From: Strix aluco
Lineage: Eukaryota; Chordata; Aves; Strigiformes; Strigidae
Reading direction: 5' to 3'
DNA: 64,000 nucleotides
Assembly: GCF_031877795.1 (NCBI RefSeq)
Contig: NC_133932.1
Location: forward strand, 91,417,994 to 91,481,993
Positions 35,471 to 48,012 of this stretch are shown here, one piece after another. Made by a program: the position numbers and the translations under genes. A model generated the notes under the pieces. The model saw nothing but the letters and a program-made list of their open reading frames with translations. It was not told the DNA's origin and did not search any database. How positions within the stretch are numbered: position 1 is the stretch's first letter; each line of letters begins with the position of its first letter.

Positions 35471-38400
35471 CTGGGAAAACAGAATCTCTTCGTTACTATA
35501 TTTCATAAAGTCACCTGAATTCACTATAAACACAAGCTCCAATTTCCTTTCACTGCTGTGGAAGATGAATTGGATCATAAAGAAATATACATTCAGAATT
35601 CATGTGTGGTCCTAACAGAGAAAGTTGTGCTTTTCCCCAGGAACAAGTTAAACTAGAATAGTACCACTTACAATAGGTCCTCCCCAGAAAGCAATTGAAA
35701 CGTTAGAACGGCTCATAGTTCAAGGCATACTGAGCAGAGTAATGGCAAAAGTGTCACAATTTATAGTCATCTATAAATTATCTGTAAATAATTTTTGTTA
35801 TTCTGAACCAGTTTTGCAGACTGGTAGAAGAAACACACAGAAATAGCAAGAGGACATCTAATCTATCCCACATTTCAAGGCTTTCCCCATCTTCTTGGTC
35901 TCTGCTCTGAGCCCAGCACCGGTGACTCCTTTTCTGTTGAGAGCAAGCCACTGTTTGCAAGTGAGGCATGATTGTACGTATTCATGAGAGCCTGAAGTCT
36001 CTGATGTTAAAACGTTGCCCTTTTGCTGCTGTTTTTAATTAATAGGGAGATCATCACCTCTTCCTGTAAACTGATTGATGCTCTCAAAAAGAAATCTATT
36101 AGACAAGCTGTAAGGAGTCATGTAAGTGTATTTATGTTTAAGATAAACCTTTCCTGACAAACAACATAGAAAATATGATTAACTGTGCCATTTGTATTTT
36201 AGCTGGCATTAATTAACTATATTAATACCGAGAAAAAAAACTTTCCACTCAACTTTCTACTTGATGCATTTCTATGTACCTTTTCGGAATATTCCTGGCT
36301 TCGTTGGAGAAGCGCAGCAGCCTGCCTTGCACTTCGATCCCCACATTGAAAGCTAAGAGCAGATCGAGACCTGAGATTTTTTTCTTCTGAGGAAAGGCCT
36401 CTGAGAGTGCAATCACGGCAGGGAGCACAGCCCCGGATGGGTGTGTGGCTGGATGCCATGTGTCATCAAAATCCATTGAGTGCACCTGATGGAAAGAGAA
36501 GCCTTAACTTGTCATCAGAAATGAACTCTGACTTGTCAAGATTGGTTCAATCAAATTAAACTACTGTAACTGGTATGAAAAAGGACTGAAGAACTAGATT
36601 TTCCTTAGAAAGCAAAACTTCAAAAGTCTTTCTTTTAAAGACCTTTACTCCCAACATGGCTCTGTGAGAAGTGGTGATGCAATACAAATTTTGCCTCAAA
36701 GGAGTATAGTTGTAATTCAAGTTGCACCAGTCTAAAACCAGTATGAAAATGATTCTTCTTTCCTACAATAGGCTTTTGCTGCTTTCATTAGACTGGTATA
36801 ATTAAAGCAGCATTTCTAGGTCCACCATGTGAGTGGTGAATTTTCACTTACCCCAAAGCAGTTTATAAGCATAATGAAATTACTTCCCCAGTGCTGCAAC
36901 TGATGCTGCTGTTAGGGCTAACACCATTAAAGCTGTAGCAGTTGAATCCATACAGCCAACTGAAAGTTGTATCAGAACAACTTCTCTGGTGCAACCATCC
37001 ACAGGCAACAGGCACAAGCCTGAAAATGTAGATCAAACTTTACCCTGAATTTTCAGCCTGTCAAAACAAGACCTGTCACACAAGGAACCAGACTTCCTGG
37101 GGTTGCTGGGAGTAGGAGTCTTAAAGCTGGGATGAGCTGCTTAACCCTTGAGGGTATCCAGAGAGGTGCCTCCTCTTTCCCAAGCCCAACTGCTCCAGGA
37201 GATTTTGGGTGTTCTCAGTATGGCATACAGCTGCTGTTCTGGTAGCAGACTGCTCCCAGCAGTATACTCAGTGTTTGCAATGTAGTGCTTGTGGGAAGCC
37301 CCCCAAAAGTTTTGAGAATCTCCAAGGACTTGAGAGCATCAGGGACAGCATTTTAATAACATAATAATGCCTCAAAAGCTGAACTTTCACACCTATTCAC
37401 CCGTGTCTTACTTCAGAGCAAACTGGGAAGGTAGGCTCCCCAGTGCTCAGGTCTTGCCCCCTAATACTGGGAATATGCACTTCTGAGGACTACCTTTCTG
37501 AACAGACAGAAGGAAACTCAGTCCCTGTCTTGAAAAACTTTGATGCCAGCTGGGAAGACGCCCTGCAGTGCAGGATAAGGAAAGTTGTGCCCAATACCTG
37601 GGAAGCTGTGTTCCTTGCATCTTCAATAGCACCTAGAATTAACCTGTGACCAAGATGTAAACTGAAATGATTATGTACATGCTAACAGCAGATTTGAATA
37701 TCACACAGGCTGCTAGGAGCTGAGAGGTACCAGGTCTCATTTCCGAGGTAATTTTCTCTACATTGGAAATGAGGTGTCAAATTGGACCTCTGATCTTGTT
37801 GTCCCACTAAATTAGATAGGCTTAATATTACTTGGTTGGTTGCCTTCCCTAGTTTTGCATAAGCATCTAATTTGCCTACCCCATCTCTTGTGCATCTTTC
37901 AATTTCAAATGGTTTCAGCCTCAATCTGAATTTAGACAAATGTCTGGGGAGTCAGCTACTGCTTTAATGACAAAGTATGTGTCCAAAATATATAACTGGC
38001 TTTTGCAAACTGCATAATTGAAGATTAAATTGCCTTGTGATATTATATGTGTGTATGTATATGTGCATCTGTCTGTATTTGTGTTTTTCTGTAACTATAC
38101 TTTGCCAGTTGGCATGAAGTTTGGATCCCGGTAGAATCGGTGAAAGCTAGAGTACCTCTTTGTAATGCAGCTGTAGCAAAGTTGTAACAAGCTGTAGAGT
38201 TCTGACCTTTGAAAACAGCCTCAAGTCTGACATTAAAGGTAAGGGGTGCTGCTGAGTTGGATCGGATATATATTATACCTTGAGCTCAGACTCATTAGAA
38301 GAAAGTTGAAGCACATTAGAAGAACAGTCAAGGAAAGTTTTGTAGCAGGCTTCAGGCAGAAGAATAAAGTAGACTAAGATTTTAGGAGCATTCTGTTCTC

Positions 38401-41140
38401 TCTAGAGCAAGAATGGCATCAAATAGTGTGATTTAAGGCAAATAAAAGAGCATCCCTTACAGCCACTCCATTCACAAAAGCTGCATACAGAGGAGGCAAT
38501 CGAAAATCCAAATGGCCCCAGATGGTACTGGATATGTCTGAGCTGTAGATCTGAAACAAATTGACATCAATTAATTCAAAGTCCTGAGCCCAAGGATCTC
38601 TGTGCACCATATCTCTGATGTAACCAAGATCTGACCATACCCTCTTGGGACCCAACTGTTCCCTTTCACGAGAAAAATGTTGTTCTATCAGAAAGTATGA
38701 AAAGAAACTTGGTTTCCTGTTGGCTTATGTCAAGGGCTCTTTCCACCCAAACAGACCTCAAAGGGCAGACCATCACCATCTGCCTGGTCATTCAATACCT
38801 TCACACAACCTCTGGACTTCTCACTGCCTATTGGCAGTTCCCTAAGGACTGTCATCACCTTGTTGGGGAAGATCTCCAGTTAAAGGTTCTGATCATCTAT
38901 GTTTTAGTAAGACCCGGAGTAAATTATATATGGCCTACTGGTGCTGGTATCCCTGTGCTGTAAAAGGGTCTGCTCTTTTCCGTTTGTTGTGCAGATCTTT
39001 TAGCCGATGAAGAGATCTTTATGGAATTAAATAAAAGGGCATAAACCACCATGCTTTTGGAAGGGGGGATCTCTGTGCAAAGAGACTTATTGGCAGACAG
39101 AGCTCTGGAGCCTGAGTCCAACTAGCCAGGTTTGACTGATAAAACAGCGAGCTAAACTTCTCCTCATTGATGTGCTCCTGTGTTGGGAAGGAAGGTCAAG
39201 TACTCCTCTAGTTTAAGGAGAGCAAGGCCGGAGGAGAAACATGACCAATGTACCTCAATTATGTTTTATGGACTAGAAGTAACCCACTATTAACTCTCCA
39301 TACCTTTAACACTCCTTTATTTTGGAAAGTCTAGTTCTAAGTGATGTTTGCTTTGCTGACATTTTTAATAAAATCTCATAGGTAAAAGAAGGGAAGGGAT
39401 TCTTAATTAACTCTGTGGTGGTGGGTCAGGGTCAACATACAGTCTGTTGCACAGACTTTTGCTCATTCAGAGTTAAAACTTGAGCAATGAAGTTTCCCTG
39501 TCTCTGGTGGGAAGAACACTGTGTCTTTCCATTCCCAAAAGAATTTTATCATGACAAAGTTTCCCCTTATAGCCCAATTTTTCCTTTGCTTTTCTTATAG
39601 AGAAACCTTTAGGTTTATGAATGTCAGACATCTTACCTTGCTGTACCGTGTCACTTTGTGGCAGACCTCAGTGCTGGTACCCAGAAGCCCCACTCCAAGA
39701 GTATCCAGAATCATTCGCTTGCTTCTCTGAATGACTTGGTCTGTCAAGTGGTTTGCATTCAAACCATGAATCACATTGGCAAAATTTCCTGTAACTGTCT
39801 GAGAGGGGAAAAAAAAGAAGTAGATATTTCTCTTAATATAAATAAACCACCTTTTTTTCCCTATTTTTTTGTTTTGCTTTCAGTTTTGGGCTACTGCTTA
39901 ACATGCTGGTCATTTCTGCTGCCCTGCCTCTGCTTACATGAATTGCATCAGCAAAACTAAACTTTGAATTCTTCCTCTTTTTATTCCCAGAAATGCCACA
40001 GTGTTATTTATATTTTATTTATACTTTCATCAGTGTCCTTGTCTGTTCTGTATTTCTACTGCTTCCTCCCTGACTTGAGTCCTTGAGAGCAAGCACTGCA
40101 GGTGATATAACTTTGCAAGGTATCTATACCTATGTATCTATATCTATACACATATAAAAAAATAGAAGCAAAAAAATCTGTCTTCCATTGCACCTTCTTA
40201 CTGCTACTGAAATCAAGTGCAGCCACTACCACACAAGGAGGCAAGACTTAATGTCCCTAAGTAGCAGAATTACTATCCCAAGTCTTGTGGAGCTTGGACT
40301 TCAGTGGGAGGCAGGATTTGGCAGCTCCACCTTGCACCCCTTGCTCCTAGCTCCCAGCTCTCATCGAATTCATGCTTAGCTGGACTCCCAGCTTTTCTCC
40401 GAGACAAGATCTTACCTCTTTGAAAAGCAGTGGCTCCTTGTTCCTGGCTTCTGCTGATCTGGGAATTATATTTCTAACTTTTTTTTTCTTTCCTATTAAA
40501 CACTGACCCATTATGCAAACACAGCTTGCTGCTTCTTGGCTGGTGGTGTAGCTGCTGTTAATATCTCTATTAGAAACTACTCTAGAACTTCCCTTCTCCT
40601 ACCATTAGAAACTTCTCCCTGTGAAGGCATGTATTATTTACAACCAGTCTATACACACTTGCTTTTTTACATTGGCATTATTGAATATAGCTCTTCTTTC
40701 TCTTTGGAAATGGTCTCCTTCCATTTCCCCTCATCCTTCCCCTTCTTCTACTCCCCTGCACATGTCCACACAGAGTGATGATATTTCCTCTTGGCCTTCA
40801 TTTTGCTGAGGTAAACAAACCAAACTGTGCTGCTCTCTCCTTTATAATGCAGACTCACCCCTATTGTGCTAGTAGCATTTCATTGTGTTGTTCCAATTCG
40901 ATTTCTCTTTTCTGACCAAGGTGGCCAGAATTGTATCCATTATTTCAGACAGGTTCACACTCAGCTTTGTACTAAAGCATTAAGACTATCTTGAGGTACA
41001 CAAGTCATTTAAAGCAGGTGAACCACATATTCCATGGTGTGATGCACACCTACTGAAACATATAGAGCGAGGATACAAAAGCTTAAACAGAAAAGTGAAT
41101 CTTACAGTACAAAGAAACAAGACAGTACCTTTGCCCACAT
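34516..41140 (-). CDS. ACOD1: ACOD1 (IRG1), cis-aconitate decarboxylase (complete, five coding exons)
   Basis: Mitochondrial-associated enzyme that decarboxylates cis-aconitate to itaconate in activated macrophages; itaconate is antibacterial and anti-inflammatory. Exons in coding order: 41129-41140, 39637-39798, 38461-38550, 36280-36485, 34516-35470; all phases agree, giving 474 aa (human 481). The MmgE/PrpD fold is followed throughout. Active-site residues are at the human numbers: Asp93, Thr97, His103, His159, Lys207, Lys272, His277, with Tyr319 for human Tyr318 after a one-residue insertion. Nothing suggests inactivation. The C-terminal tail after SVLSTFL differs from mammals and is shorter. 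The first coding exon encodes only Met-Trp-Ala-Lys, parallel to human Met-Met-Leu-Lys. The GATD3-like gene is convergent on the other side. Confidence 0.95.
36280..36485 (-). CDS. ACOD1: ACOD1 coding exon 4 (active-site exon)
   Basis: Acceptor TTTCCATCAG ends at 36486 and donor GTACAT begins at 36279. Residues 89-156 plus two bases. MDFDDTWHPATHPSG carries Asp93, Thr97 and His103. Confidence 0.96.
38461..38550 (-). CDS. ACOD1: ACOD1 coding exon 3
   Basis: Acceptor TTTGTTTCAG ends at 38551 and donor GTAAGG begins at 38460. Exactly 30 codons, residues 59-88: IYSSDISSTIWG to AAFVNGVA. Confidence 0.95.
39637..39798 (-). CDS. ACOD1: ACOD1 coding exon 2
   Basis: Acceptor CCCCTCTCAG ends at 39799 and donor GTAAGA begins at 39636. 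Encodes residues 5-58; LTDQVIQRSKRMILDTLG is nearly identical to human. Confidence 0.94.
41129..41140 (-). CDS. ACOD1: ACOD1 coding exon 1 (12 coding bases, Met-Trp-Ala-Lys)
   Basis: ATG with A at -3, four codons, then donor GTACTG at 41128. It joins in phase 0 to the next exon (Thr-Val-Thr-Gly-Asn-Phe), just as the human protein starts MMLK before SITESF. A TATA box sits 71-79 bases upstream. Confidence 0.75.
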
Positions 41141-41210
41141 CTTGGGGGGATGGTGCGTGGTCTCAGAGAGATGCAGCAAATGCGTGACAGCCAGTGAAAT
41201 CGCTCTCTCA

Positions 41211-41219
41211 CTATTTATA
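41211..41219 (-). promoter_or_regulatory. ACOD1 TATA box TATAAATAG
   Basis: A near-ideal TATA box on the minus strand 71 bases before the start codon. An initiator-like TTCACTG lies at about 41198-41192, predicting a 5' UTR of roughly 45-55 bases. A TATA promoter suits a sharply inducible immune gene and contrasts with the CpG-island promoters of CLN5 and the GATD3-like gene. Confidence 0.65.
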
Positions 41220-41298
41220 TGTGTATGTCTGTGATGGGGGAAGAAGTAATAGGCCTTTTTTATTGCTCATCTTGTCCTGCCCATTTCCTCCTCTGTCT

Positions 41299-41340
41299 GG
41301 AAATGTTCCTTTTTCTTCACTTGCAACTTTCCTCTTACTC
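41299..41340 (-). promoter_or_regulatory. Candidate inducible-promoter motifs of ACOD1
   Basis: On the minus strand, 100-150 bases upstream of the predicted start, lie TGAGTAA (AP-1-like), AGTTGCAAG (C/EBP-like), a purine block AAGTGAAGAAAAAGGAA (PU.1/IRF-like) and GGAACATTTCC. These fit LPS and interferon induction known for mammalian ACOD1, but each is a loose match. Confidence 0.3.
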
Positions 41341-41349
41341 ACCGTACTA

Positions 41350-44300
41350 TTAACTGCTGGGACATTGATAGGACTTTGACAGTCACATTCACATGTTGTG
41401 TAAATTGATATATGTGATATTTTATTACCAGATAGAAACTGATATATTATTCAAGTGTCTTACATTTGGTAGCATGGAGAGAAGAGGTCATCAGGTGTGT
41501 CAGGCTGACCTTGGGGAACCACATTAGGCCATGGATAACTACTGGTTGGGAAAGTACTCATCCCAGTCCTAGCCCAGTACAGGATGGCAAAGGCTGTTTT
41601 AACTTAAACAACCTGTTGTTTGTTTTGGTTTGGTTTTTTCTTCTTTCACTATATGTCTTCTCTATAATACATACAATTCAGACATGGGAAATGTGTGCCA
41701 TAAGAATTTCAGACCATAAACTGGATTAAGGCAGCTCTTGGCCTTTAACAGCATGAATTGCTATGTGAGACTATCATTTCTACTAGCAGATTTTCTGCAT
41801 CTCAGGCAAGGATGTATTCTCTGAGAAAGGAGGCACTTCTCCCACCACCAGTTTAGGGATTCTGTGGGAATCCCAGACTACTACAAGATAATGAGTGAGA
41901 AATCCCTGACTATCCCATCAGGAAGGGAGCAGACCCCAGAGGAGCATAAGTAGAGGACACGCAATAATTCTGAAGTGACAAAGTAATGTATGTCTGAAGT
42001 TTGGGAACCTCCTGGGTTAGGGAACAAAGTCTTTTCAGAATTACAGTCTTGCACTTCCATGCTTAAGTGCTGCCTAAAACTTTAAGAATGTCAGCCCTTT
42101 ACTCAGCCTAGCCTCAGATAATTTTGTAAAGCCATATCTAACTCCTGACTTCTTCCGGTAGAGACTAGCATGGGTCTACAGGTGAAGTTAAACATTGATT
42201 TGAGTGGTTCTAACTACTATTGAAGGTCCTTTTTCAGGCTGCATCCTCTTCCCTGGACACATAGTCCTCCTCGTGGCAGTGCTGATGTTGAGGAGACCTC
42301 TTTCTGAGCTGGTCCAGCCTGTCTCCAAAGCCAGCTTAGGGATTCTCAGCTGTCAGGCAAAACTGAGTTTCATTGCCTCAGAAATGCAAAATTAAATCTA
42401 GCAGCACAAGCAGAAGGAGAAAGAAGTAGCACTAGCAGTATTCTGTTAAATTTTAGGAGGGCATGGGCAGGGAAAAAGAGATGGGAGAGGATCAGCTGTT
42501 CCCTAGCAAGATCTAACCCAGACATTTGCCTATTTTGCCTGTGCCTTGAGCCAGCTCTGCTTATGGACATCATCTTCAGGTGCCTAACTTGATGCTGAAA
42601 ATTGCACTGGGTGACAGAGTGCCTTAAAAGACAGAAGCGGTAGTGTGTCTGTTCACAGATGTAGCCAAAGAACCTGCAGCCCAGGACTCCTAAAACCCAG
42701 CCCTACAAATGCATACATACTTCCGTACGGGCTAACCTGCATTATGTGCAGGCTCCTTTCAAAACCTTCTGTCTTTCTCTTAAATATGAGCAGCTGTTCA
42801 ACCACTTTGAAATACCTATTACAGGAGGGAAGTGCAGAGGTCCAGCTGCCTTTAGTCCCATGGCAAGACTCTAAAGTGAATTCAGATGGGAGACAGAACT
42901 TGCGATGTGCCTTGCAACGTGATGTGTGGTCACACGCTGCCAGCTGATCTCAGATATGTGGTCACTTCCTTCTGTGACCTTGATTGCAGGATAGATTGTT
43001 CCATGCATTGCAATAGTAACATCAGTACTATTTATGAGAAAGTGACTTTTTTTTTTTTTTAAAAAAAAGAATGAAGTGAAACTGTAAATACACAAAATTA
43101 AATTGCTTGGGAGATCAGTTTCCAAAATGTGGTCTGCAGACCTCAGAGTCAGGTGTACACTGTAGACTGGGAAGGAAAGGAAAGCAATATGATTATCACT
43201 GCAGGGGAAGAGGCATCTATAGAAAGTCCTGTACCTCCACAGGAGAATTCATAGGGGTCTAAACAGAAGGTTGAAAATCAGTGACTTAAGAGTTTGGCAC
43301 AGGCTGTCCACCCTGACAAAGGGAATCTGCTGCTTTCCTCTTCTTTGACACAATACACATGGTTCAGCAATTTGGGCAATTTGTTAACTAGCAAGCACGA
43401 TGGAAAGACAAAATGCGTTCATCCAAATGCCATTTGCAACATCGTGTGCAGCTACAGTAATGAGCTGTGTTGATTACAGAACAAGGCTTTAGAAAACCAG
43501 TGCCCCACAGAGTCTATTTTCTCCTGCTGACATCACATTTTTAAGCTGCTTTTTTATTTCTTTTGCCTCCAGTTATTTTAAGCTAAACTCTGCCCACACC
43601 TGCAAGCTGTATGTTTGCAACAGAAAGCAGTTTTGGCCTTAGACTTATGCTCCTTTTGTTCTAACAAAATATAAAAAAATATGACAAAATAGAGTCCAGG
43701 CTTCCTTTTCTCTAAGACAGCTTTTAAGTTGTAACTTTGTTCATGGGCTGTGCTAAGATAAGAAAACAAGAGGCAGGTGCCAACGTGGTCTGTTTACAGA
43801 GACTCTGCTATTGCTGAGGGTCTGAAAACACCTAGTAAGTGCAGGACCTGCTCTTTTTCCCTATACTGGGATATTTTAAGTACAGTAAAGAGGTGAGAAT
43901 CTTAACAAATCATCTGGAATAGGTGGCTTGATCTAAATCCTGTTAACAAACAGACCTACAGCCATAAATCTTGGGATCCTGTAATTCTGCACCACCATCA
44001 TTAGAGTCTCCTGTGCGTCTTTTCCCCAAGCCTACCTTCCTGTGTTCACCCCAACAGCAGTTATGGAGCCAGCCAGCAAAAATACACAGCAAATATAGCA
44101 GGCAATGATTGTACCATGAAATGTATAATTCTGGAAATTTCTAACCTATGGTAGTTCTTTCATTCACTTGCTTGCACAACTAGTAACAACAGCAATGCAA
44201 TCTCTGAGAAGTTACAACACCCTTGTTTCCTTTTTTTCAAACTCCTCACAGCAAATCTCAGAAGTGCCAGGCCGTATTCTGGTAAAGACTGTTACAAGTC

Positions 44301-47300
44301 AACACACCAGGTCCACATTACACTGTCCTTCTTGCCTTTGTAAATTAGTGGTGCTATTCCTAAAGAGAAGTCCTCGCAGTTCATTTAAACTTGTAATGTA
44401 GATGGTGATTTGCTTAAATTAGCTGTAAGATACAGGTACCAGACATAGGTGGGGTAATTACATAGGATCTCATTCAAGACAGATCAATCATTTCAGTATA
44501 GACATACTGTGAACAGGGCTAAAGCTGCTCCACTAGTAGCAAAAGTGTGTTTGAAGCCAAAGAGTGTGTCACTGAATGATTAGGCAAGCCCTTCAACATT
44601 GTTTATAGGGTAGTGTGAAGGGGCCTGAGCTATAACAATGCAAGGAGACACGGCAGATCCATGAAATTCCTGTTGACCCAGTGTGAATTCCAGGTCTCAC
44701 CCAGACTATAGCATTTACCCATAATCCTAGTTACAGCATTCAGATGCTGACAGTGCAAGTGGCTACACCGTACTTGGCTGCCTCGGGTTCACAGCCCAGG
44801 AGGAGGTGTAGGGGAAGGTGACACAGCCAGCCCCAGTACCCTGTGAACTGGCTCTGCACCCTGCGGTACCACCACTTCTCCCTGTGATGCCTCGCAGCCA
44901 TGTTCCCAAAACTTTTCTTCATCCCACTGTATCTTTCCACCCTGTTTTCTAAAGAAATAAGGTTATCTGGACTAGTAGCAGGTGGCTGTAGGGTTTCTAT
45001 ATGTCATGACCTCCAGTATGAATAATAGCAGCAGGTACAGGATATCACATAGGCTTTTTGTGCATGCCATAACTTCTTGTTGATGGTTTTGGCAGTCTGG
45101 GGCAGCCTTTAGCACGCATTGCTCTCTTACTCAAAGAGCAGTCATGATGTCTATATTAAGTGGTCAAAATGTGGCCAGATGTCATTACAGGACTCGTGCC
45201 ATTTGGGGACAAGATAAAGCTTGACTAGCATAAATTCAGAGTTTGATTAGCGGAAACCAAATTAATGTAAGCACATGTGAGGGATGTGGCAATTTTAATT
45301 AAATTATCAGCAGAACTCTGGTGGTGCAAACGAGGCATTAGTCACTGTGCTGGGCTGCTGCATCTTACATGGTAAGGCACTCAGCAAAGACATCCTCCTG
45401 TTCATTTCAGAGCGAGCCCGGATGTCAGGCCGTAACAGGTCCCAGCAAGGCTGCGGTGGCAGTCCAGTGGGAAAATGCGGCATCAATATCTAGTCTATGA
45501 CAAGCTTCAATATTAATTAAGGGATAAAAGAGCCTCTCTGCACCTAAACTATAACTTAGGGATTTTGAACTCCTAGGAAATGATCCCAGATGTCATTAAA
45601 AACTTCTTCATGCACTGGAAGGGCTAAAATAATACTTAAAGCATATACGGCAACCCCAGAATGAATAGCAAAGCATTCTCCTTCAAACAGAAACAGTCTT
45701 TGGGAGAAAAAATCACCTAATTTTGTGGGGGTCCATCATTTATCTGTCAACAGCTGGAGAAGCTCTTGAGACAGGTACTGGGAGATGCTGTGTGAGTTGG
45801 CAGAATTGTTCCTCCAGCTTTCCCCACAGATGCTCACTTTCCTCCTCTGCTTAGTCCCTCCCAAACATAAACCCCCTGGAAGGATTTAAACAACAAATGA
45901 TGTTGCAAAAGCCAAAGCGTACTTGTTGCTAATGGATTGCTCATTCTGCAAGCTTGTGCCATGGGTTGATTCTGCCCGCCCCCCCCCCCCCCCCCAAATC
46001 ACTGGACTGCAACATCTGCTCAGACAACATCCCCACATTGAGGTTCCTGAGGCAGCCTGGGTATCCCATGAGCTACAGGCATGTTGCTGCCCTTTAGCAT
46101 CTCTTTTCAGGCACTCCAGTAACTGAAGAAAGACTCTTTTTCCTCATCTGTGGTTCTATATAGCTAGATCATGCATTTTCCACCCTGATATATTTCAGAA
46201 GTACCAAGAAATATTGCAAAACAGTCTAAAATTACACTTTAAATGTGGCAGTCTCTGATTTATGGTGTAATTATAAAACATGCCATGGTAGTTATTAGTC
46301 ATGAGATTGAGTATTATACATTTCAGACTATAAAACACACCGGGGAATTTCTAGCTGTGATTGTATATTCACCTCTAAAGAGAAAATGAGCGTAATTACA
46401 CCAACATTTATAAAAGGGAGAAATAACAGCAAGAACGGAAGAAAAGTTAAATTTGAAGACAAGAGCTGTGAATACATAAAACATTTATATTATTACACTC
46501 TTCTAATTGAACATTTAAGCAGGAGTTAATGATTTGATTTAAACTGGTACTTTTTTACATAAGTAGCATTTGAAGAATTTTGACTTTTAGAATTTATAAT
46601 GACACTATTTTTTCCCTGACATTACTCATCTTCAGCAGAGTAGATTAAGACAGATGCAGAAAGCATTAAAAATCAAGGAAAATAACTACTTTCACAAAAT
46701 GAAAGAAATGATTCTGTAACCTTTGATCATCCGTGTTGACTCTTCAGCATCAGCAGGGTTTAAAACTATTCACCTAAAAATGGTACCTACTGTCAGATGT
46801 AGTGGACATCATTTTATTTACCTTTGTCCCTCCCTGCAATAGTTGGAAGATGTCCCTCCTTATGTGGCCTTGGATGTTGCAGGACCATTAGAGTTAGCTG
46901 TAGGGAAAATAATGTTGTTTGAGTCATGGCATTTTTTATTTAAAAAAATTACTTCAGGTCAGTGAGAATATATGACATTAGTGTTACCACCAGCTCACAC
47001 ATCTTATCCTACTGACTTTGGTAACTGTTCTGCATGGCACAATGCCAGCACTACGACTTTGGTTTTGGTATAATAACCAAATAAACCAATTCTATTTCTC
47101 CTTTCCACAAACAAGATTTCTCCATTTCTGCGATCTGGCTATTTCTATTTTTTATCCAATTGGGCAGCTTTGAAGTCTATTTTGAAGTCTATGTTTTCTT
47201 TTGGGATTTTTTTTTCCTTTTTGATTTCCTTGATTTGGTATGGTATTTTATTAAACTTTGTGGGTGGGGGAGTCAGAAGAGAGAGGAGGTGCATTTTTTC

Positions 47301-47950
47301 CCCCCCCCAACTGATTGACTGAGTTGTAAATGAAGGAATACTGAAATGTTGTGGCACAGCCTAAAGCACCAGCACAATTGCAGCAGTGTGTAAATCATAC
47401 AGATTAACCAGCAATACACTGGTAGGACCAGTGCAATGCTGTTTCACTACATAAGAAAAGCAGGTAGCTGCCTTGGGCAGCAACTTTTAGGAGGCAGTCT
47501 GCTGCCTGTGTTGCCTATGAATGAAAAAATAAAGCTGAGTCGTTTTTAGTCTAATCCACACATAGCTGCTTTGTGCTTCTGCATTCCTCTTCAGCTGCTG
47601 CTGCCAAAGGAAGGGCTCCTAAGGAGGAACAGGGTGACTGATGCTGAGAAGTTGTTTTTCCCCACAGCTTCCTGATGTCTCACCCTACTACCCTTGGCAA
47701 CAGGATCTCTTCCCCCTTCCAAGCCCAGCCCAGCCCTGCACTGCCCCTTTTCCTCCTGTGCTAACAAGGCCCAGGCATATTTCCCCACGCTCTTCTACTA
47801 CCTGCAAATTTGAGAAGCCTATCCAGTTGAAATGAATTAGGGAAGATGGATGGTTCCTTGGCAAGGGTGAAGGAGGCAAGGAAAGAGAAGATATGTGGCT
47901 GTATGGGAATAAAACATGACCTGTCTCATAAGGATGCTGGAAGAGTATAT
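41350..47950. other. Gene-poor region upstream of ACOD1
   Basis: No gene recognised. It contains a T/A palindrome at 43047-43068, a C17 run at 45979-45995, and an AT-rich block at about 46240-46700 with several TAATTA-like motifs. Confidence 0.6.
45979..45995. repeat. Poly-C run (C17)
   Basis: Seventeen consecutive C, preceded by CCCG. The complementary strand is a pure G run able to form G-quadruplexes. Length is likely polymorphic or error-prone in assembly. Confidence 0.9.
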
Positions 47951-47961
47951 TTTTGTGGCAC

Positions 47962-48012
47962 AGGGAAAGGAAAGATGGGGGAGAAAGAAAAAGAAGAAGG
48001 GAAAGAAGGAGA
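47962..48012. repeat. Polypurine (GA-rich) tract
   Basis: About 51 bases of almost pure A/G on the + strand with a single T interruption. Possible triplex-forming sequence; no function inferred. Confidence 0.7.

Larger units (their letters stand above)
35471..41128 (-). other. ACOD1 introns
   Basis: Introns are 39799-41128, 38551-39636, 36486-38460 and 35471-36279; exons 2-4 lie between them. Simple repeats only: TG-rich sequence near 38045-38085 and a TATC/CTATAT run near 40115-40155. No gene or mobile element recognised. Confidence 0.75.
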
